NCBI RefSeq assembly: GCF_023370075.1
Contig: NZ_CP097149.1
Span: 1,848,501 to 1,912,500 of the forward strand
DNA length: 64,000 bases
Direction of reading: 5' to 3'
Source: Deinococcus sp. QL22
GTDB lineage: Bacteria; Deinococcota; Deinococci; Deinococcales; Deinococcaceae
In this document: positions 1 to 12,007 of the stretch, piece after piece
Layout: every line of letters starts with the position of its first letter
Position numbering within the stretch: the first letter of the stretch is position 1
Program-made: the position numbers and the translations under genes
Notes under the pieces: generated by a model
The model's input: only the letters and a program-made list of their open reading frames with translations
Databases searched by the model: none
Told to the model about the DNA's origin: nothing

Positions 1-1
1 C

Positions 2-220
2 GGCGAGTTGCTGGATACGGTGGCCCCCTCAGCAGGCCTCGGCATGAACAACACCGCGGCTTTGGCGGGCGATTCTCAACGCCGCAGCGCCGACCCCAAT
101 CCCGGCTACACGCCCCCCAGCGAGCAAGGGCCGCCCCATGCCAGCGAACGCCCCGGCGACTTGCCGCAGGGCGTGACCGAGGAACTTCAGAATGAAGTGT
201 CGGGGGATGACCGGAGATAA
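2..220 (+). CDS. Hypothetical protein, probably the 3' end of a gene starting upstream
   Basis: The reading frame is open to the left edge and stops with TAA at 220, so this is probably a C-terminal fragment. Internal starts are possible at TTG 8 or ATG 44, but neither has a convincing ribosome site. The peptide is hydrophilic and rich in Pro, Gly, Ser and Glu, with no membrane segment or recognisable motif. A strong hairpin terminator follows 17 bases after the stop, which supports a real gene end. The function is unknown. Confidence 0.5.
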   Translation, partial: GELLDTVAPSAGLGMNNTAALAGDSQRRSADPNPGYTPPSEQGPPHASERPGDLPQGVTEELQNEVSGDDRR

Positions 221-237
221 GGTTGATGTACAGAGAA

Positions 238-274
238 GCCTGCGCCCCTGATGCTAGGGCGCAGGCGTTCTTTT
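238..274 (+). terminator. Rho-independent terminator
   Basis: A perfect 10-bp stem, GCCTGCGCCC (238-247) with GGGCGCAGGC (257-266), has a 9-base loop and is followed by GTTCTTTT. It lies between the partial plus-strand gene and the convergent Rieske gene and can end transcription from the left. Confidence 0.85.
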
Positions 275-285
275 GAAGGACGGGT

Positions 286-630
286 TTACAGCGCCAGCAC
301 GTACACTTCCCCATCTTCCACCAGCGTCTTGTAAATCTGCACGGCCTTTACGGCAGGCAGGGTTTTGGCTTTGCCAGTCGCCAGTTCAAACTTCGCACCG
401 TGCTTGGCGCAGGTGATTCGGCCCATGCTGACGTCGCCGCCCAGCAGCGGGAAATCTTTGTGGGTGCAGTTGTTGCGCAGGGCGTAATATTCGCCCTCAT
501 AGCGCACCACGACCACATGGACGCCGCCTACCATCACCTCGGTCTGGCTGCCCTCGGGCAAGTTGGCGGTGGCGTCCACATGCACGCGCTCGGGTGGGGT
601 GGCGGAGGGAGAGGAGGAAGACAGACTCAT
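286..630 (-). CDS. Rieske [2Fe-2S] ferredoxin-like protein
   Basis: This 114-residue protein has both halves of the Rieske cluster motif: C-T-H in [13 protein letters not shown] and C-x2-H in [16 protein letters not shown]. It therefore binds a [2Fe-2S] cluster through two Cys and two His. There is no signal peptide or membrane anchor, so it is probably a cytoplasmic electron carrier like small NirD or biphenyl-dioxygenase-type ferredoxins. The start at 630 (MSLSSSS) was chosen because its ATG overlaps the TGA of the upstream gene by four bases, which implies translational coupling. The electron partner is unknown. Confidence 0.85.
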   Translation of the reverse strand: MSLSSSSPSATPPERVHVDATANLPEGSQTEVMVGGVHVVVVRYEGEYYALRNNCTHKDFPLLGGDVSMGRITCAKHGAKFELATGKAKTLPAVKAVQIYKTLVEDGEVYVLAL

Positions 631-1622
631 GCCTGCGAGTGTAGCGGGGCGGGCTGTACCCGAATGCGAGTTTCGATCTCGGCGGGCGTAGCGGCGTCCA
701 CCCACTCCCAAAAGTCTGGAGAGGCTGTGAACGCCTGCATGAACAGGCCCAAGGGTTTGCCCCTCAGTTCGGGGCGCAACCCCATGACGAGGCGTCCACT
801 GAATTTGCTGCGCCGCACCCGGTCACGCCCGGCGGCCTGGGCTTCGGCCTGCAAAAAGGCCGCCAAACCCGACTGGGGGAGCAGGCTCAGCAACACCTCA
901 AGCGGCTGAGGGGGTTCGCGCTCGGCGGGGGCCACCCAGCCTGCCGCTTTCAGATAGTCCGCAAAACGTTGCAGGCCGGGGCGCTCCAGAATGCGCCGCC
1001 CAAAATCCCCTTCCGGCGACAGGTAGGGGCGGGCGCTGAAGCGGGACGCACCCGCCGCCCACTCAAACATGGCGGCCTCGTTTGCAAATCCAGTGTGCCA
1101 GTGCGTGGCGTCCAGTCCGGCAGCCCGCAGCACGTCGTCAATGTTCAGGCTCACGGCGAAAGTGCGGAGGTAATGTGTTTCATCGGGGCGGCGGTACACG
1201 TACAGCAGCCCACTTTCGCCCCATTTCAGCCCCAGTGGGCGCATCATTCGGCCCAGAATATTGCCCAGATCGCCCCAACTCATAAACTCGAACCTTGTGC
1301 ACAGTTCGGCGGGCGGTGTCGCCATCAGATCCACCTGGAATCCGCCGAAATCATGCGATTCGATGCCCTGCACGCGGCGTGTTTGCCTGATGCCCAGGCG
1401 TGCGCGGAACTCGGCCAAACAGGGGGCGGTCAGGGCGTCCTGGCTGACCAGCACATCCAAATCTCCAAAATCAGGCTTGTCGGCGTGGACGTGCGGAATA
1501 AACCACTGCGGGCCAGCAGATGTACCGGGCAAAAGCTGGTGCAGCACGGCCCGCACCTGTCTTTCTCTGCGCAGGTATTCGGCACGCGGCAGGCGCGGAA
1601 AGTGAAAGAGGTGGCCGCCCAT
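627..1622 (-). CDS. Conserved hypothetical protein, nucleotidyltransferase-like
   Basis: This 331-residue protein has an N-terminal stretch (about residues 48-60) reading [11 protein letters not shown], which resembles the G-S-x(n)-D-x-D signature of the nucleotidyltransferase fold although the upstream GS is not clear. A second acidic strand, FQVDLMA, would fit as the third carboxylate. The rest is not recognisable. The start at 1622 is preceded by TAGACT and six bases, the leaderless signature of this genome. Its stop overlaps the Rieske start by four bases, so the two are probably co-translated. The substrate is unknown. Confidence 0.6.
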   Translation of the reverse strand: MGGHLFHFPRLPRAEYLRRERQVRAVLHQLLPGTSAGPQWFIPHVHADKPDFGDLDVLVSQDALTAPCLAEFRARLGIRQTRRVQGIESHDFGGFQVDLMATPPAELCTRFEFMSWGDLGNILGRMMRPLGLKWGESGLLYVYRRPDETHYLRTFAVSLNIDDVLRAAGLDATHWHTGFANEAAMFEWAAGASRFSARPYLSPEGDFGRRILERPGLQRFADYLKAAGWVAPAEREPPQPLEVLLSLLPQSGLAAFLQAEAQAAGRDRVRRSKFSGRLVMGLRPELRGKPLGLFMQAFTASPDFWEWVDAATPAEIETRIRVQPAPLHSQA

Positions 1623-1669
1623 GACGGCAGTCTAGAGAGTGCAGAGGGAAAGAGAATGCCCTGTTTGGC

Positions 1670-2536
1670 CTACTTCTGCGCCACTTCCCGCACAGTGAGG
1701 CGGTTGCCCCACGGATCATGCAGGGTCAGTGAGTCGCCGCTGTCCTGTACGCCGTCCTGCCCGCTCAGGTGGGTTCGCAGGCCGCTCAGGTCAGGCGTCA
1801 GAATCTCTACGCCGCCCAGTCCGGCAGCGGGCGTGCTGGGCGCACCTTGCCCGCGTGAATGCCACTCGTTCAGGCCGATGTGGTGGTGGTATCCGCCCCA
1901 GGACAGGAAGGCCGCGCTGCCCATATCGGCCACCACGTCCAGCCCCAAGGTGTGGGCATAAAACTGGGCCGCCTGCGCCGCGCTGCCCACCTTCAAATGC
2001 ACATGCCCGACAGCAGTTCCGGCGGGCGCGCCGTCAAACACCGTGTCTCCGGCGGCGGCCAGCAGGTCTTCTACGTCCACGGCTTTGGTGTCCATCTGCA
2101 CCTGCCCGTCTTGCCACGTCCACGCGTCGCGGTTGCGGTCTCGGTAGACCTCTATCCCGTTGCCTTCGGGATCGTTCAGGTAAATGGCCTCGCTGACCAG
2201 ATGATCGCCCGTGCCGAGGCGCAGGCCCGATCCAGATGCGTTCAGCCCCGCCGCGTGCCGCAGCCAACGCCCCAGATCGGCGCGAGTGGGAAGCAAAAAC
2301 GCCGTGTGGTACAGGCCAGGGCGAGATACGGGTGCGAGCGGCAAGCTGGGGTCGCCTTCCAGATGCAGCAGTGGCGTGCCGTGTGCGCCGAGCGTCACCT
2401 GGTTCTGGCTTTCAGCGAGGCGCGTGAGGCCAAGGAGCGTGCTGTAGAACTCGGTCAGGCCGGGCAAATCGCGCACCCGCAGCGTCACGGCTCCGGTGTG
2501 GGTTTGGGGCGGCAAGATGGAGAAAGAGGCAATCAT
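1670..2536 (-). CDS. VOC-family protein, extradiol (catechol 2,3-) dioxygenase-like
   Basis: The 288-residue protein has two vicinal-oxygen-chelate modules, roughly residues 12-130 and 165-285, the layout of CatE/YfiE-type ring-cleaving dioxygenases. Candidate metal ligands are His in LYHTAFLLP, Glu in GNGIEVYRD and His in [20 protein letters not shown] and [10 protein letters not shown] are typical VOC C-terminal strands. It would use Fe(II) or Mn(II) to open an aromatic ring, but the substrate cannot be inferred. Its ATG overlaps the stop of the upstream small gene by four bases, indicating an operon. Confidence 0.8.
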   Translation of the reverse strand: MIASFSILPPQTHTGAVTLRVRDLPGLTEFYSTLLGLTRLAESQNQVTLGAHGTPLLHLEGDPSLPLAPVSRPGLYHTAFLLPTRADLGRWLRHAAGLNASGSGLRLGTGDHLVSEAIYLNDPEGNGIEVYRDRNRDAWTWQDGQVQMDTKAVDVEDLLAAAGDTVFDGAPAGTAVGHVHLKVGSAAQAAQFYAHTLGLDVVADMGSAAFLSWGGYHHHIGLNEWHSRGQGAPSTPAAGLGGVEILTPDLSGLRTHLSGQDGVQDSGDSLTLHDPWGNRLTVREVAQK

Positions 2537-2925
2537 ACTTCAGCATCCTCCTTATGCTTTATAAAGTCAACCGATTTGATATTTATGTTTGCTCTGATCC
2601 TGAGAAGCAAGAAGGCTGGCCCTGCCTGTCCCGGTGCGCCCAAACCCGCGTAAGGCGCGTCGGCGAAAGCAATCACGTCTGGCACGCTTTCCCTGCCCGT
2701 TTCACGCTGCTGGGCCAACGCCTGCACCTCGGCAAAAAACAGATTAGGAATGCCGCGCCTGCACACTCTGACCGTATGTGGCCCCCGCGCCGTATCGAGC
2801 GCAAAGACTTCGCATCCGCTTTCCTCTCCGGCATACCGCGCTGCCAGAATGCCCGTGCCCATCTGCATTTCCAGCAGCGGTTTGAGGGTTCCGGGCAGGG
2901 TCGGAATACGGGAGGACTGGGGCAT
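2533..2925 (-). CDS. Hypothetical protein coupled to the VOC gene
   Basis: This 130-residue soluble protein is not recognised. It contains the segments [18 protein letters not shown] and [15 protein letters not shown], and its last 25 residues become Lys/Ile/Asn-rich and AT-rich in DNA, unlike neighbouring genes. The ATG at 2925 has AGGATG a few bases upstream as a plausible ribosome site. Its TGA overlaps the ATG of the dioxygenase-like gene, so the two are probably translated together. Confidence 0.55.
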   Translation of the reverse strand: MPQSSRIPTLPGTLKPLLEMQMGTGILAARYAGEESGCEVFALDTARGPHTVRVCRRGIPNLFFAEVQALAQQRETGRESVPDVIAFADAPYAGLGAPGQAGPAFLLLRIRANINIKSVDFIKHKEDAEV

Positions 2926-2966
2926 AGATCATCCTGACAGATGAAACGTGAAGGCAAGAAAAAAGT

Positions 2967-3022
2967 GGAGTTTTCCTCCCCTTGAGGGGGGCATTGCGTC
3001 AGCAATGGGGGGTTCACCTTCC
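2967..3022. repeat. Intergenic palindromic repeat fragment
   Basis: The 219-base gap from 2926 to 3144 holds two back-to-back hairpins, CCTCCCC-TTGA-GGGGGG and GCATTGC-GTCA-GCAATG. The CCCTTGAGGGG core recurs in other intergenic gaps of this window (near 27490, 39400, 48620 and 57260), so this looks like a fragment of the same dispersed family. I see no gene in the gap; the ribosome site of the next gene lies at its right end. Confidence 0.6.
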
Positions 3023-3144
3023 AACCCACCGCTTCCACCCAAAGGAGGATGAGTGCTATACGGCTTTTGAGGTATCAACTCAGATAAGCCCTTTACTCCT
3101 CAACCTATTCCTACTGTCCCACCGCTTGACCGGAGGTTTTTCCT

Positions 3145-4605
3145 ATGGTTCAAACCGCCCTGAATGCCCTGCTGAACGCAGTTTCCTCTATGCTGGCGCT
3201 GGCGAGGCCGTTGGCGATCATTGCCGCTGGCTTGCTGCTGGCGCTGATTCTGATCGGTCTGCTTGACCGTGAACGCTTCCGGGCGGGCCTGAGTTGGGCG
3301 GGGGCGCGCCTGCCATTGCTGGGGCGCTGGGCGTTGGTGGCGCTGGCGGTGGGCGCGGGGGCATTGGCCCTGAACGTAACCCGGCGGGCCGTGGATGCCC
3401 GCCTGGGAGCGCAGCAATCGGCCCGCTATGCCAACGCTGCCGACCCGGATGGGGGCCAGACCACCCAACAGGCTCCCCGCGCCAGCCTGCTGAAAAGTAC
3501 GACCTACACGCGCTCGATTACGCTACCCGCCGAGGTCTACGCCCGCCTTCAGGTCAATGGCGGCTGGGAAACGCTGCTGCCCTACTTTGGCAACCCGAAT
3601 GGCCAGACCGTGCAGGACTTCCGCGAGGGCTTTACGCGCCGGGGCCGCAACCTGACCTACACCCGCGACGTGACCCTGCAAACCGAAGAACCCGTGAATC
3701 TGGACACCAGCAAAGTGCTGGCCGACCTGAAATTCGTAGACCCGGCGGGCGGGCGCGGCACGTACTACAACGCGGCCTTCAACGCCGATTACACCTTCAC
3801 CAACCCGCAAGCGGAGGCAGCCACATTGCGCTTCGCCTTCCCGCTGCCAGATGGAAGCGGCACCCTCAGCGGCTTCAAGCTGACCGTGAATGGCCAGGCC
3901 TATCGCGCCTCTGATCTGGCGGGCGGCAGCGTGTGGACGGGCGAAGTGGCGGCGGGCCAATCCGTGCGAGTGAATGTCACTTACCGCCATCAGGGGGCCA
4001 AAGGCTGGAGCTACCTGCTGGGCCAACGCCGCGAAAGCGTGAAGAATTTTGACCTGACCATCAACGCCGACAGGCCCGCCAAATTCCAACGCTACACCCT
4101 GTTTCCCACCAGCCAGACGCGCACGGCGCTGGGCATGGCACAGGTACTCCGCTGGCAACTGGAAGACGTGATTACCGCGCAGGACGTGGCGGTGGTGTTC
4201 ACGCAGGGCAGCATCCGCGAAACGCTGGGCAAACTGGGCCTCGTGGGGCCACTGGCCGTGCTACTTTCCGCGCTGCTGTGCGGTGGCTGGGCCATATCGC
4301 GCCGCCTGAACCTGCTGCCTTTGCCGCTGGCAGGCGCGGTGCTGGGCCTCAGCCTCGGCTTGGTGTTGGGCGGCGTCCTGACCTTTTATCTGCCCGTGCT
4401 GCTGGCCCAACTGCTGGGCGTGGGCGTGGGCCTTGCGCTGGCCGTGACCGCGCTGGGACGGCTTTATCTGGTACCGCTGGCGTTGGCCGCCGTGATTCCA
4501 TTGGGGTTCCTGAGTGGCGGCCATGCTTCGCTGCTGCTGGTGCTGCTGGCGGGGGCCACGTTGGTGCTGTTCCTGCGACTGGGGCGGGCAGGTCTAAAGG
4601 TCTAG
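3145..4605 (+). CDS. Integral membrane protein of unknown function
   Basis: The 486-residue protein has two N-terminal membrane segments (about residues 15-45 and 63-80), a large soluble beta-rich domain (about 100-355) and four or five C-terminal membrane segments (about 358-480). This bracket layout recalls CreD-like inner-membrane proteins, but similarity is not strong enough to name it. The start at 3145 is preceded by GGAGG at good spacing. The last codons (GLKV, stop) lie inside a GGTCTAAAGGTCTAGGGTCT repeat end, so the dispersed repeat appears to provide the stop codon. Confidence 0.65.
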   Translation: MVQTALNALLNAVSSMLALARPLAIIAAGLLLALILIGLLDRERFRAGLSWAGARLPLLGRWALVALAVGAGALALNVTRRAVDARLGAQQSARYANAADPDGGQTTQQAPRASLLKSTTYTRSITLPAEVYARLQVNGGWETLLPYFGNPNGQTVQDFREGFTRRGRNLTYTRDVTLQTEEPVNLDTSKVLADLKFVDPAGGRGTYYNAAFNADYTFTNPQAEAATLRFAFPLPDGSGTLSGFKLTVNGQAYRASDLAGGSVWTGEVAAGQSVRVNVTYRHQGAKGWSYLLGQRRESVKNFDLTINADRPAKFQRYTLFPTSQTRTALGMAQVLRWQLEDVITAQDVAVVFTQGSIRETLGKLGLVGPLAVLLSALLCGGWAISRRLNLLPLPLAGAVLGLSLGLVLGGVLTFYLPVLLAQLLGVGVGLALAVTALGRLYLVPLALAAVIPLGFLSGGHASLLLVLLAGATLVLFLRLGRAGLKV

Positions 4606-4745
4606 GGTCTGAGGTGATGGGGCGGGAGCGTGGAAGGTGGGGAAAGCCCACCAGATACGCTGTTCACCCCACTCTGGGGGCCGTTGCGAAGCAACCGGGG
4701 GGTTGCCTCAATGCAAAAAGGCAACTCCCCCACTTTTCCCACGTT
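4591..4745. repeat. Dispersed intergenic repeat, composite copy
   Basis: It begins with GGTCTAAAGGTCTAGGGTCT, the left end seen in many gaps of this window, and overlaps the last 15 bases of the membrane-protein gene. Inside are GTTGC-GAA-GCAAC and GGTTGCC/GGCAACT hairpins and an outer imperfect inverted repeat GGAGCGTGGAAGGTGGGG / CCCCCACTTTTCCCACG. The whole gap between the converging genes is occupied by this element. Confidence 0.65.
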
Positions 4746-5375
4746 CTACGATCTACCAACGACCTTCCGCTTCCGGTGCAACACCGCCGCCGCCACCACC
4801 CCGGCCACAAAGCCGAACAGGTGTGCTTCCCACGAAATCTCCGGGTTGCCCGGCAGCACGCCCCACAGCGCCCCGCCGTACAGCAGCAGGGCCACCGCAG
4901 CGGCGATGATGGCCGACGCCGAACGTTCCCACCAACCCGCGCCCAGCAGGTAGGCGAGGTAGCCGAACACCAGTTCGCTGGCCCCCAGATGCACGCTGCC
5001 GCCGCGTCCGAACAGCCAGACCAGGCCGCCGCCCAAGGCCACGATAATGAGCGTTGCCAGCAAAAAGCGCCACAGCCCGCGCAGGGCCGACATGAAGGCG
5101 AGGACGGCTACGGGTACGGTATTCGCCAGCAGATGATCGAAACCGCCGTGCAAAAACGGGGCGCTGAAGATGTGACTCAGGGCGTCCGGGTTGCGCGGCA
5201 GGATGCCGTAATTGTCCAGTGCGCCGCCCAACACAAACTGATCGGTGATTTCTTGCAGCCACAGCCCAGCAACCAACAGCGCCGTAACCACGCCAGCTTG
5301 TACCACAGGCGGGCGGCGGGTGCGAACAGGCGGCGTATTTGGGGGATAAACGCTGGGCGGCGGCGGGGAGCGCAT
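4746..5375 (-). CDS. Rhomboid-family intramembrane serine protease
   Basis: This 209-residue protein has about six hydrophobic segments. The catalytic Ser lies in [16 protein letters not shown] (family GxSx; here GASE rather than GASG) and the catalytic His in [13 protein letters not shown]; an earlier [10 protein letters not shown] carries the H-x3-N pair that lines the active site. It should cleave substrates within the membrane. The start has TAGACT six bases upstream, the leaderless signature. The N-terminal 25 residues are Pro/Arg-rich and cytoplasmic. The substrate is unknown. Confidence 0.85.
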   Translation of the reverse strand: MRSPPPPSVYPPNTPPVRTRRPPVVQAGVVTALLVAGLWLQEITDQFVLGGALDNYGILPRNPDALSHIFSAPFLHGGFDHLLANTVPVAVLAFMSALRGLWRFLLATLIIVALGGGLVWLFGRGGSVHLGASELVFGYLAYLLGAGWWERSASAIIAAAVALLLYGGALWGVLPGNPEISWEAHLFGFVAGVVAAAVLHRKRKVVGRS

Positions 5376-5550
5376 GGGGTCAGTCTAAAGACCCCGCCGC
5401 CTAGCCACATGCAGGATGCAGATGATTGTCCTGCTTTGGCCCTGACGCGGCCCAGTTCCCTGCACATCATCTGATCCGTCCCTCACACACGTACACTCAA
5501 TGGAACCGCTCCCAGCGCGGCTTTTTGGCTGCGGCGTGTTACGGTCAGGT

Positions 5551-6588
<1,038 letters not shown>

Positions 6589-6606
6589 AGAGCAGTTGAA
6601 ACGAAG

Positions 6607-6646
6607 ACAGGGGAATGTGGGCTCACATTTGCCCACATTCCCCTGT
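6607..6646. terminator. Bidirectional hairpin between glpX and treS
   Basis: A perfect 16-bp stem, ACAGGGGAATGTGGGC (6607-6622) with GCCCACATTCCCCTGT (6631-6646), has an 8-base loop and sits between two convergent genes. There is only a short T run, so termination may be helped by stem strength alone. Confidence 0.75.
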
Positions 6647-6662
6647 TCACTTGTGGCCTGCC

Positions 6663-8333
<1,671 letters not shown>

Positions 8334-8447
8334 GAGCGCGAGTTTAACCGATTCAGAAGGGGGGGCTGGGGGGAGAGGATGGGCACTCGTCTGCACTGCC
8401 CGTCTCACGCGCCCCCTTCCGCGATCTGGGCAAGTGACCTACACGAC

Positions 8448-8461
8448 GTGAACTAGTTCAC
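8448..8461. promoter_or_regulatory. Perfect 14-bp palindrome, candidate operator
   Basis: GTGAACTAGTTCAC is a perfect palindrome 25 bases before the winged-helix gene and 115 bases before divergent treS. It is immediately followed by an AT-rich stretch with TAATGT (8468-8473) as a possible -10. This is a typical position for an operator bound by the adjacent regulator, but the binding protein is an inference. Confidence 0.5.
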
Positions 8462-8485
8462 CTCAAATAATGTAAGAATTTATAC

Positions 8486-9133
8486 ATGGACAAGTCGTTG
8501 CCTGCTGCTCTGCGCCCCTTGCCCGCAACAAGCAAGCTGGTGTGGCTCTATATCCATCAATATCCCGGCCACCACAGCGTTCGCAGCTTAGAGGCCGCAT
8601 TGGGCAGCACGGCGGGCCGCGCCCTTCCTACGTTGTTGCGAGCGGGCCTGCTGGTTCAGCAAGAGGCCCCGATGGGCAGACGCCCCGGCAAATACCGCAC
8701 GGTCTTTCTGCCGGAGCAGTCGAAAGAGAGTGAGGGGAGCGTGCCCATTTCTGCCCCTGTGCTTGACGGAATGGCAGTGTGTGTCCTGCACAGCGACAGC
8801 AATTTTGCAGACCTCCATCTTCTGTGGCAACGCGCTAACGATTCGGGGGTGCGGCGCATGGTGCTGCAGCTGGAAGCAGAGTCTCCAGTCTATGCCGATG
8901 ACGACAATAAGTTGAATGTCCGCGTGCTTCACACTGAACACTGGCCCAATTGGTCAAGTTTGGATGCCGAACAGACCTTGGCGGTCGCCCACGTGATCGC
9001 TCGGCGGGCAGCCGTCGATCCGTTCCTCAATGCCACTTTTCGGAAGGCAATGGAGCAGCGGAACCGGATGGGCTTCTGGTTTTTAGAGGATACGAAGTAT
9101 GCGCCGATCGCTGACCCAGAGCAGATGAATTGA
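8486..9133 (+). CDS. Winged-helix-like DNA-binding protein, putative
   Basis: The 215-residue protein starts with a helix-rich segment (about residues 13-75) containing SVRSLEAALGSTAGRALPTLLRAGLLVQ, then MGRRPGKYRTVF. This order fits a winged helix-turn-helix followed by a basic wing. The remaining 140 residues (about 80-215) contain VLDGMAVCVLHSDSNF and LDAEQTLAVAHVIARRAAVDP, which I do not recognise. No ribosome site precedes the ATG. The upstream perfect palindrome suggests autoregulation. Confidence 0.5.
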   Translation: MDKSLPAALRPLPATSKLVWLYIHQYPGHHSVRSLEAALGSTAGRALPTLLRAGLLVQQEAPMGRRPGKYRTVFLPEQSKESEGSVPISAPVLDGMAVCVLHSDSNFADLHLLWQRANDSGVRRMVLQLEAESPVYADDDNKLNVRVLHTEHWPNWSSLDAEQTLAVAHVIARRAAVDPFLNATFRKAMEQRNRMGFWFLEDTKYAPIADPEQMN

Positions 9134-9138
9134 TGGTG

Positions 9139-9615
9139 TCAAACCTGCTCTGATCGCCACGTCTGCGCCTCTAGCCCCTGCATATACGCCTGCCAGTGCG
9201 GAAGCGTGCGCCGAATCGGGGCGGGCAGCGCATAGAGTCTGAGTTGAAACTCGCGCCAGTTGGGGCCGTGTGTGCAAAGAATCTGGGCCTCGTGGTGGTG
9301 CAGGAAGGGGCGGGCCAGTTCGCGGCCCCGTGCAGGCACAATCAGCTGAGCGCCCAAGGTGGGGTTGTCCAGCGTAAAACGCCCGGTGCGCCGCTCGTAG
9401 TTCAATTCGCCTTCCGGCAAGGAGAGGGTGAGACCCGTGCTGTGCAGCGTCAGGCTGTGCCGATTTATGAAATTGAGAGTGTAGGCACTGCTGCCCGTCG
9501 GCATCGGAGTTTTCCGGTAGCCCAAGCCAGTCAGGTCGCCGCGCCGCGCGTCCAGGCCCAGTAGCCAAAACTGAACGGCCAGGGGGCAGCGGGGGAGGGT
9601 GTGGAACCTTGCCAT
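9139..9615 (-). CDS. Hypothetical protein divergent from the zinc cluster
   Basis: This 158-residue soluble protein is unrecognised. It begins [33 protein letters not shown] and is rich in Arg, Leu and Thr with no clear membrane segment. Its start is only 30 bases from the COG0523 GTPase start on the other strand. TATTAT seven bases before the ATG lies inside the shared Fur/Zur-type inverted repeat, so its promoter and that of the GTPase would be blocked by the same regulator. A role in metal limitation is an inference from this shared operator. Confidence 0.55.
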   Translation of the reverse strand: MARFHTLPRCPLAVQFWLLGLDARRGDLTGLGYRKTPMPTGSSAYTLNFINRHSLTLHSTGLTLSLPEGELNYERRTGRFTLDNPTLGAQLIVPARGRELARPFLHHHEAQILCTHGPNWREFQLRLYALPAPIRRTLPHWQAYMQGLEAQTWRSEQV

Positions 9616-9647
9616 ATATTTGATAATAGCTTATCATTATCAAATAT
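9616..9647. promoter_or_regulatory. Fur/Zur-type operator in a divergent promoter
   Basis: A perfect 12-bp inverted repeat, ATATTTGATAAT (9616-9627) and ATTATCAAATAT (9636-9647), has an 8-base spacer. Within it TGATAATAGCTTATCA (9621-9636) and the extra half-site ATTATCA match Fur-family 7-1-7 type boxes. It covers the start region of both divergent genes. A second related box lies before rpmB. Zur is favoured over Fur or Mur because of the downstream zinc-type genes. Confidence 0.7.
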
Positions 9648-10725
9648 GACCAGTCTTGCCCCCAGCGACCCGCGCCATCCCCCCGCCGTTTCCGTTCCTA
9701 TTACCGTCCTGTGCGGCTTTCTGGGTGCAGGCAAAACCACACTGCTCAATCATCTGCTGACCCAGACGGAAGGCCGCAACGTTGCCGTGATCGTCAACGA
9801 GTTTGGCGCGGTCAACATAGACGCCAGTCTGGTCGTCAAAACCGATGAGCAAACCATCGAACTCAGCAACGGCTGCATCTGTTGCACCCTGCGCGGCGAC
9901 CTGCTGCAGGCCGTTCACGATCTGCTGGAAACCCGCCAACTCGACCATATCCTGATCGAATCGACGGGGATTGGCGAGCCGCTGCCGATTGCCCAGAGCT
10001 TTTGCCTGACCCCCGAAGAATTGGAGCTGGAGCCTGAACCCGGCCAAGCGCCGATTCCCAATCTGTTGGGCCGCGTGCATGTGGACGCGATGGTCACGGT
10101 GGTCGACGCCGCGCAGTTTTTCCCGCTCTGGAACCTCTCCGAGAGCATTCCGGGCGATGAACAGGAACGCGGATACGGCGAACTCCTGGCCGAACAGATC
10201 GAATTTGCCGACCTGATCGTGCTGAACAAGCTGGATTTGGCCTCGGCAGACGACGTGCAGAGGTTGCGCGAACTCGTCACCATTACCAATCCCCGCGCCC
10301 GTGTGCTGGAAGCAGTGCGCGGCAGGGTAGAGGCCGACGCCGTGCTGAACGTCAATCTGTTCGACTTTGAAGCCGCCAGTCAGCTCGATTCCTGGATGGA
10401 AGAACTGGAAAAAGAACACACGCCAGAATCGGAGAGCTACGGCCTCGGCACGCACATTTACCGCCGCGACCAACCCTTCGACGCCGACGCCTTTCACCGG
10501 GCGCTGACCAATGGATTGCCGCACAACGTCATTCGTTCCAAGGGCTGGATCAATCTGGGCAACGGCGTGGCGACCTTATGGAACCACACGGGCCGCCAAC
10601 TGGCGCTGGAACAGGCCGGAGAGTGGCTGAGTGCGGATCAGGCCTTCAGCGAAATCGTGTTTATTGGCCAGGAGCTGGACGGCGCGGCCCTAGACGCCCT
10701 GTTAGATGGGGCGCTCCAGGCGTGA
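9646..10725 (+). CDS. COG0523-family GTPase, putative zinc metallochaperone
   Basis: G3E GTPases of this family deliver metal to target proteins under zinc shortage. The 359-residue protein has Walker [13 protein letters not shown] (about residues 23-33), the metal-binding C-x-C-C in [21 protein letters not shown] (switch region) and the guanine-specificity NKLD, followed by the CobW C-terminal domain. The ATG at 9646 lies within the operator repeat and no ribosome site is present, which suggests a leaderless mRNA. It leads a run with rpmB and a metal ABC transporter. A second paralogue lies at 43581-44552. Confidence 0.88.
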   Translation: MTSLAPSDPRHPPAVSVPITVLCGFLGAGKTTLLNHLLTQTEGRNVAVIVNEFGAVNIDASLVVKTDEQTIELSNGCICCTLRGDLLQAVHDLLETRQLDHILIESTGIGEPLPIAQSFCLTPEELELEPEPGQAPIPNLLGRVHVDAMVTVVDAAQFFPLWNLSESIPGDEQERGYGELLAEQIEFADLIVLNKLDLASADDVQRLRELVTITNPRARVLEAVRGRVEADAVLNVNLFDFEAASQLDSWMEELEKEHTPESESYGLGTHIYRRDQPFDADAFHRALTNGLPHNVIRSKGWINLGNGVATLWNHTGRQLALEQAGEWLSADQAFSEIVFIGQELDGAALDALLDGALQA

Positions 10726-10771
10726 GAGCCGCACAAAGCACCCTGTCTCTCAATCTTCTCTTGCCCGAATA

Positions 10772-10787
10772 TGATAAGGATGTATCA
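10772..10787 (+). promoter_or_regulatory. Second Fur/Zur-type box before rpmB
   Basis: TGATAAGGATGTATCA is a 16-base inverted repeat with the same TGATAA-N5-TATCA pattern as TGATAATAGCTTATCA upstream of the GTPase. It ends two bases before the rpmB ATG and overlaps the AAGGA that could serve as ribosome site. It could allow separate control of rpmB and the transporter genes. Confidence 0.55.
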
Positions 10788-10789
10788 AT

Positions 10790-11035
10790 ATGAGCCGTGA
10801 ATGTTACCTGACTGGAAAAAAGAACCTCGTGGTGAATGCCGTGACGCGCCGGGGGAAAGCGCGTGCTGCGGGCGGGGTGGGCCGCAAAGTGACGGGCGTG
10901 ACCAAGCGCACCCAGAAAGCCAACCTACAAAAGAAAGCCATTCGGGAGCAGGGCGTAGAAAAGACCGTGTGGCTCAGCGCCCACGCCATCCGCACGCTGG
11001 AAAAAGGCGGCTTTCCGGGCGTGGAACTCGCATGA
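10790..11035 (+). CDS. rpmB: 50S ribosomal protein L28
   Basis: The 81-residue protein starts [18 protein letters not shown] and continues [18 protein letters not shown], the L28 signature. Only one Cys remains, so this is the C-minus form without the C-x2-C zinc ribbon and should not need zinc. It lies between a COG0523 GTPase and a zinc-type ABC transporter and has its own Fur/Zur-type box. Whether this is the only L28 or a zinc-independent backup copy cannot be told from the window. Its TGA overlaps the next ATG by four bases. Confidence 0.93.
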   Translation: MSRECYLTGKKNLVVNAVTRRGKARAAGGVGRKVTGVTKRTQKANLQKKAIREQGVEKTVWLSAHAIRTLEKGGFPGVELA

Positions 11036-11928
11036 AGATTCTCCTTCTTGCCGGAGCGTTGGCACTGGGGACGGCTCAGGCTGCGCCCCTCAGCGTCAGC
11101 GCCACCACCACCATCCTCGCTGATTTTGTGCGTGTGGTCGGCGGAAACCGGGTGTCGGTCAATGTGATCGTGCCTGCGGGCGGCGACACCCACACTTTTC
11201 AGCCGTCTACTGCCGTGATTCGTGCGCTGGCGGGCAGCCGCGCCCTGTTCATCAACGGCGCGGGGCTGGAGCCCTGGCTGCCCAAACTGACGGCCTCTGC
11301 GCCGGGGGTACGGGTGGTCACGCTGACCAACAGTCTGAAACTGCATGAGGCGGGCGAAGAAGGCCACGACGACCATGCCGGGGAAGAGGAGCACGGCGCG
11401 TTCGACCCCCATGCGTGGTGGGATGCGGCGTTGGTGGCCGGATACGTACGGAATGTGCGGGTGGCCCTGACCGCGCTCGATCCTGCCAGAAAAACCGTAT
11501 ACGCCAACAACGCCGCCACCTACCTGAAGCAGCTGAGCGCCGCCGACGCCTACGCCAAAGCGCAGTTTGCCCGGATTCCGGTGGCCCGCCGCACCATCGT
11601 GACCAACCACGACTCCCTGCATTACTTGGCCGAACGCTACGGCCTGAAGATCGTGGGGGCCGTGATTCCGGGCATCAGCACCGAGCGCGAGCCGAGTGCG
11701 CGGGAGTTGGCGGGCCTGGCCCAGACGGTTAAAAAGAGCGGCGTGCGCGTCATTTTTACCGAAAACACCGTCAATGCCCGCCTGGCCCAAACGCTGGCCC
11801 GCGAAACGGGCATTACCATTGCCCCGGCCCTCTACACCGACGCGCTGGGGCCAAAAGGCAGCGTGGGCGACAGCTACCTCAACGCCTTCCGCTTCAACGT
11901 AGATACGATGGTCAAGGCGCTGAAGTAA
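11032..11928 (+). CDS. znuA: Zinc (or manganese) ABC transporter substrate-binding protein, ZnuA-like
   Basis: The 298-residue cluster A-I binding protein has a signal peptide [17 protein letters not shown] cleaved before APLSVSA. Metal ligands are expected at His in [10 protein letters not shown], His in FDPHAWWD, His in [15 protein letters not shown] and Asp in ALYTDALGP. The acidic/His-rich loop [14 protein letters not shown] is typical of ZnuA rather than Mn-binding PsaA proteins, so zinc is preferred. The ATG overlaps the rpmB stop (ATGA). It works in the periplasm with the ATPase and permease that follow. Confidence 0.88.
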   Translation: MKILLLAGALALGTAQAAPLSVSATTTILADFVRVVGGNRVSVNVIVPAGGDTHTFQPSTAVIRALAGSRALFINGAGLEPWLPKLTASAPGVRVVTLTNSLKLHEAGEEGHDDHAGEEEHGAFDPHAWWDAALVAGYVRNVRVALTALDPARKTVYANNAATYLKQLSAADAYAKAQFARIPVARRTIVTNHDSLHYLAERYGLKIVGAVIPGISTEREPSARELAGLAQTVKKSGVRVIFTENTVNARLAQTLARETGITIAPALYTDALGPKGSVGDSYLNAFRFNVDTMVKALK

Positions 11929-12007
11929 TCTCCCGCCGCCTGCCTGTCTTGCTGTGCATCTTGATTCCGCCTTCGCATTATCACCCTGCACGCGCTATGC
12001 TGGCCGG

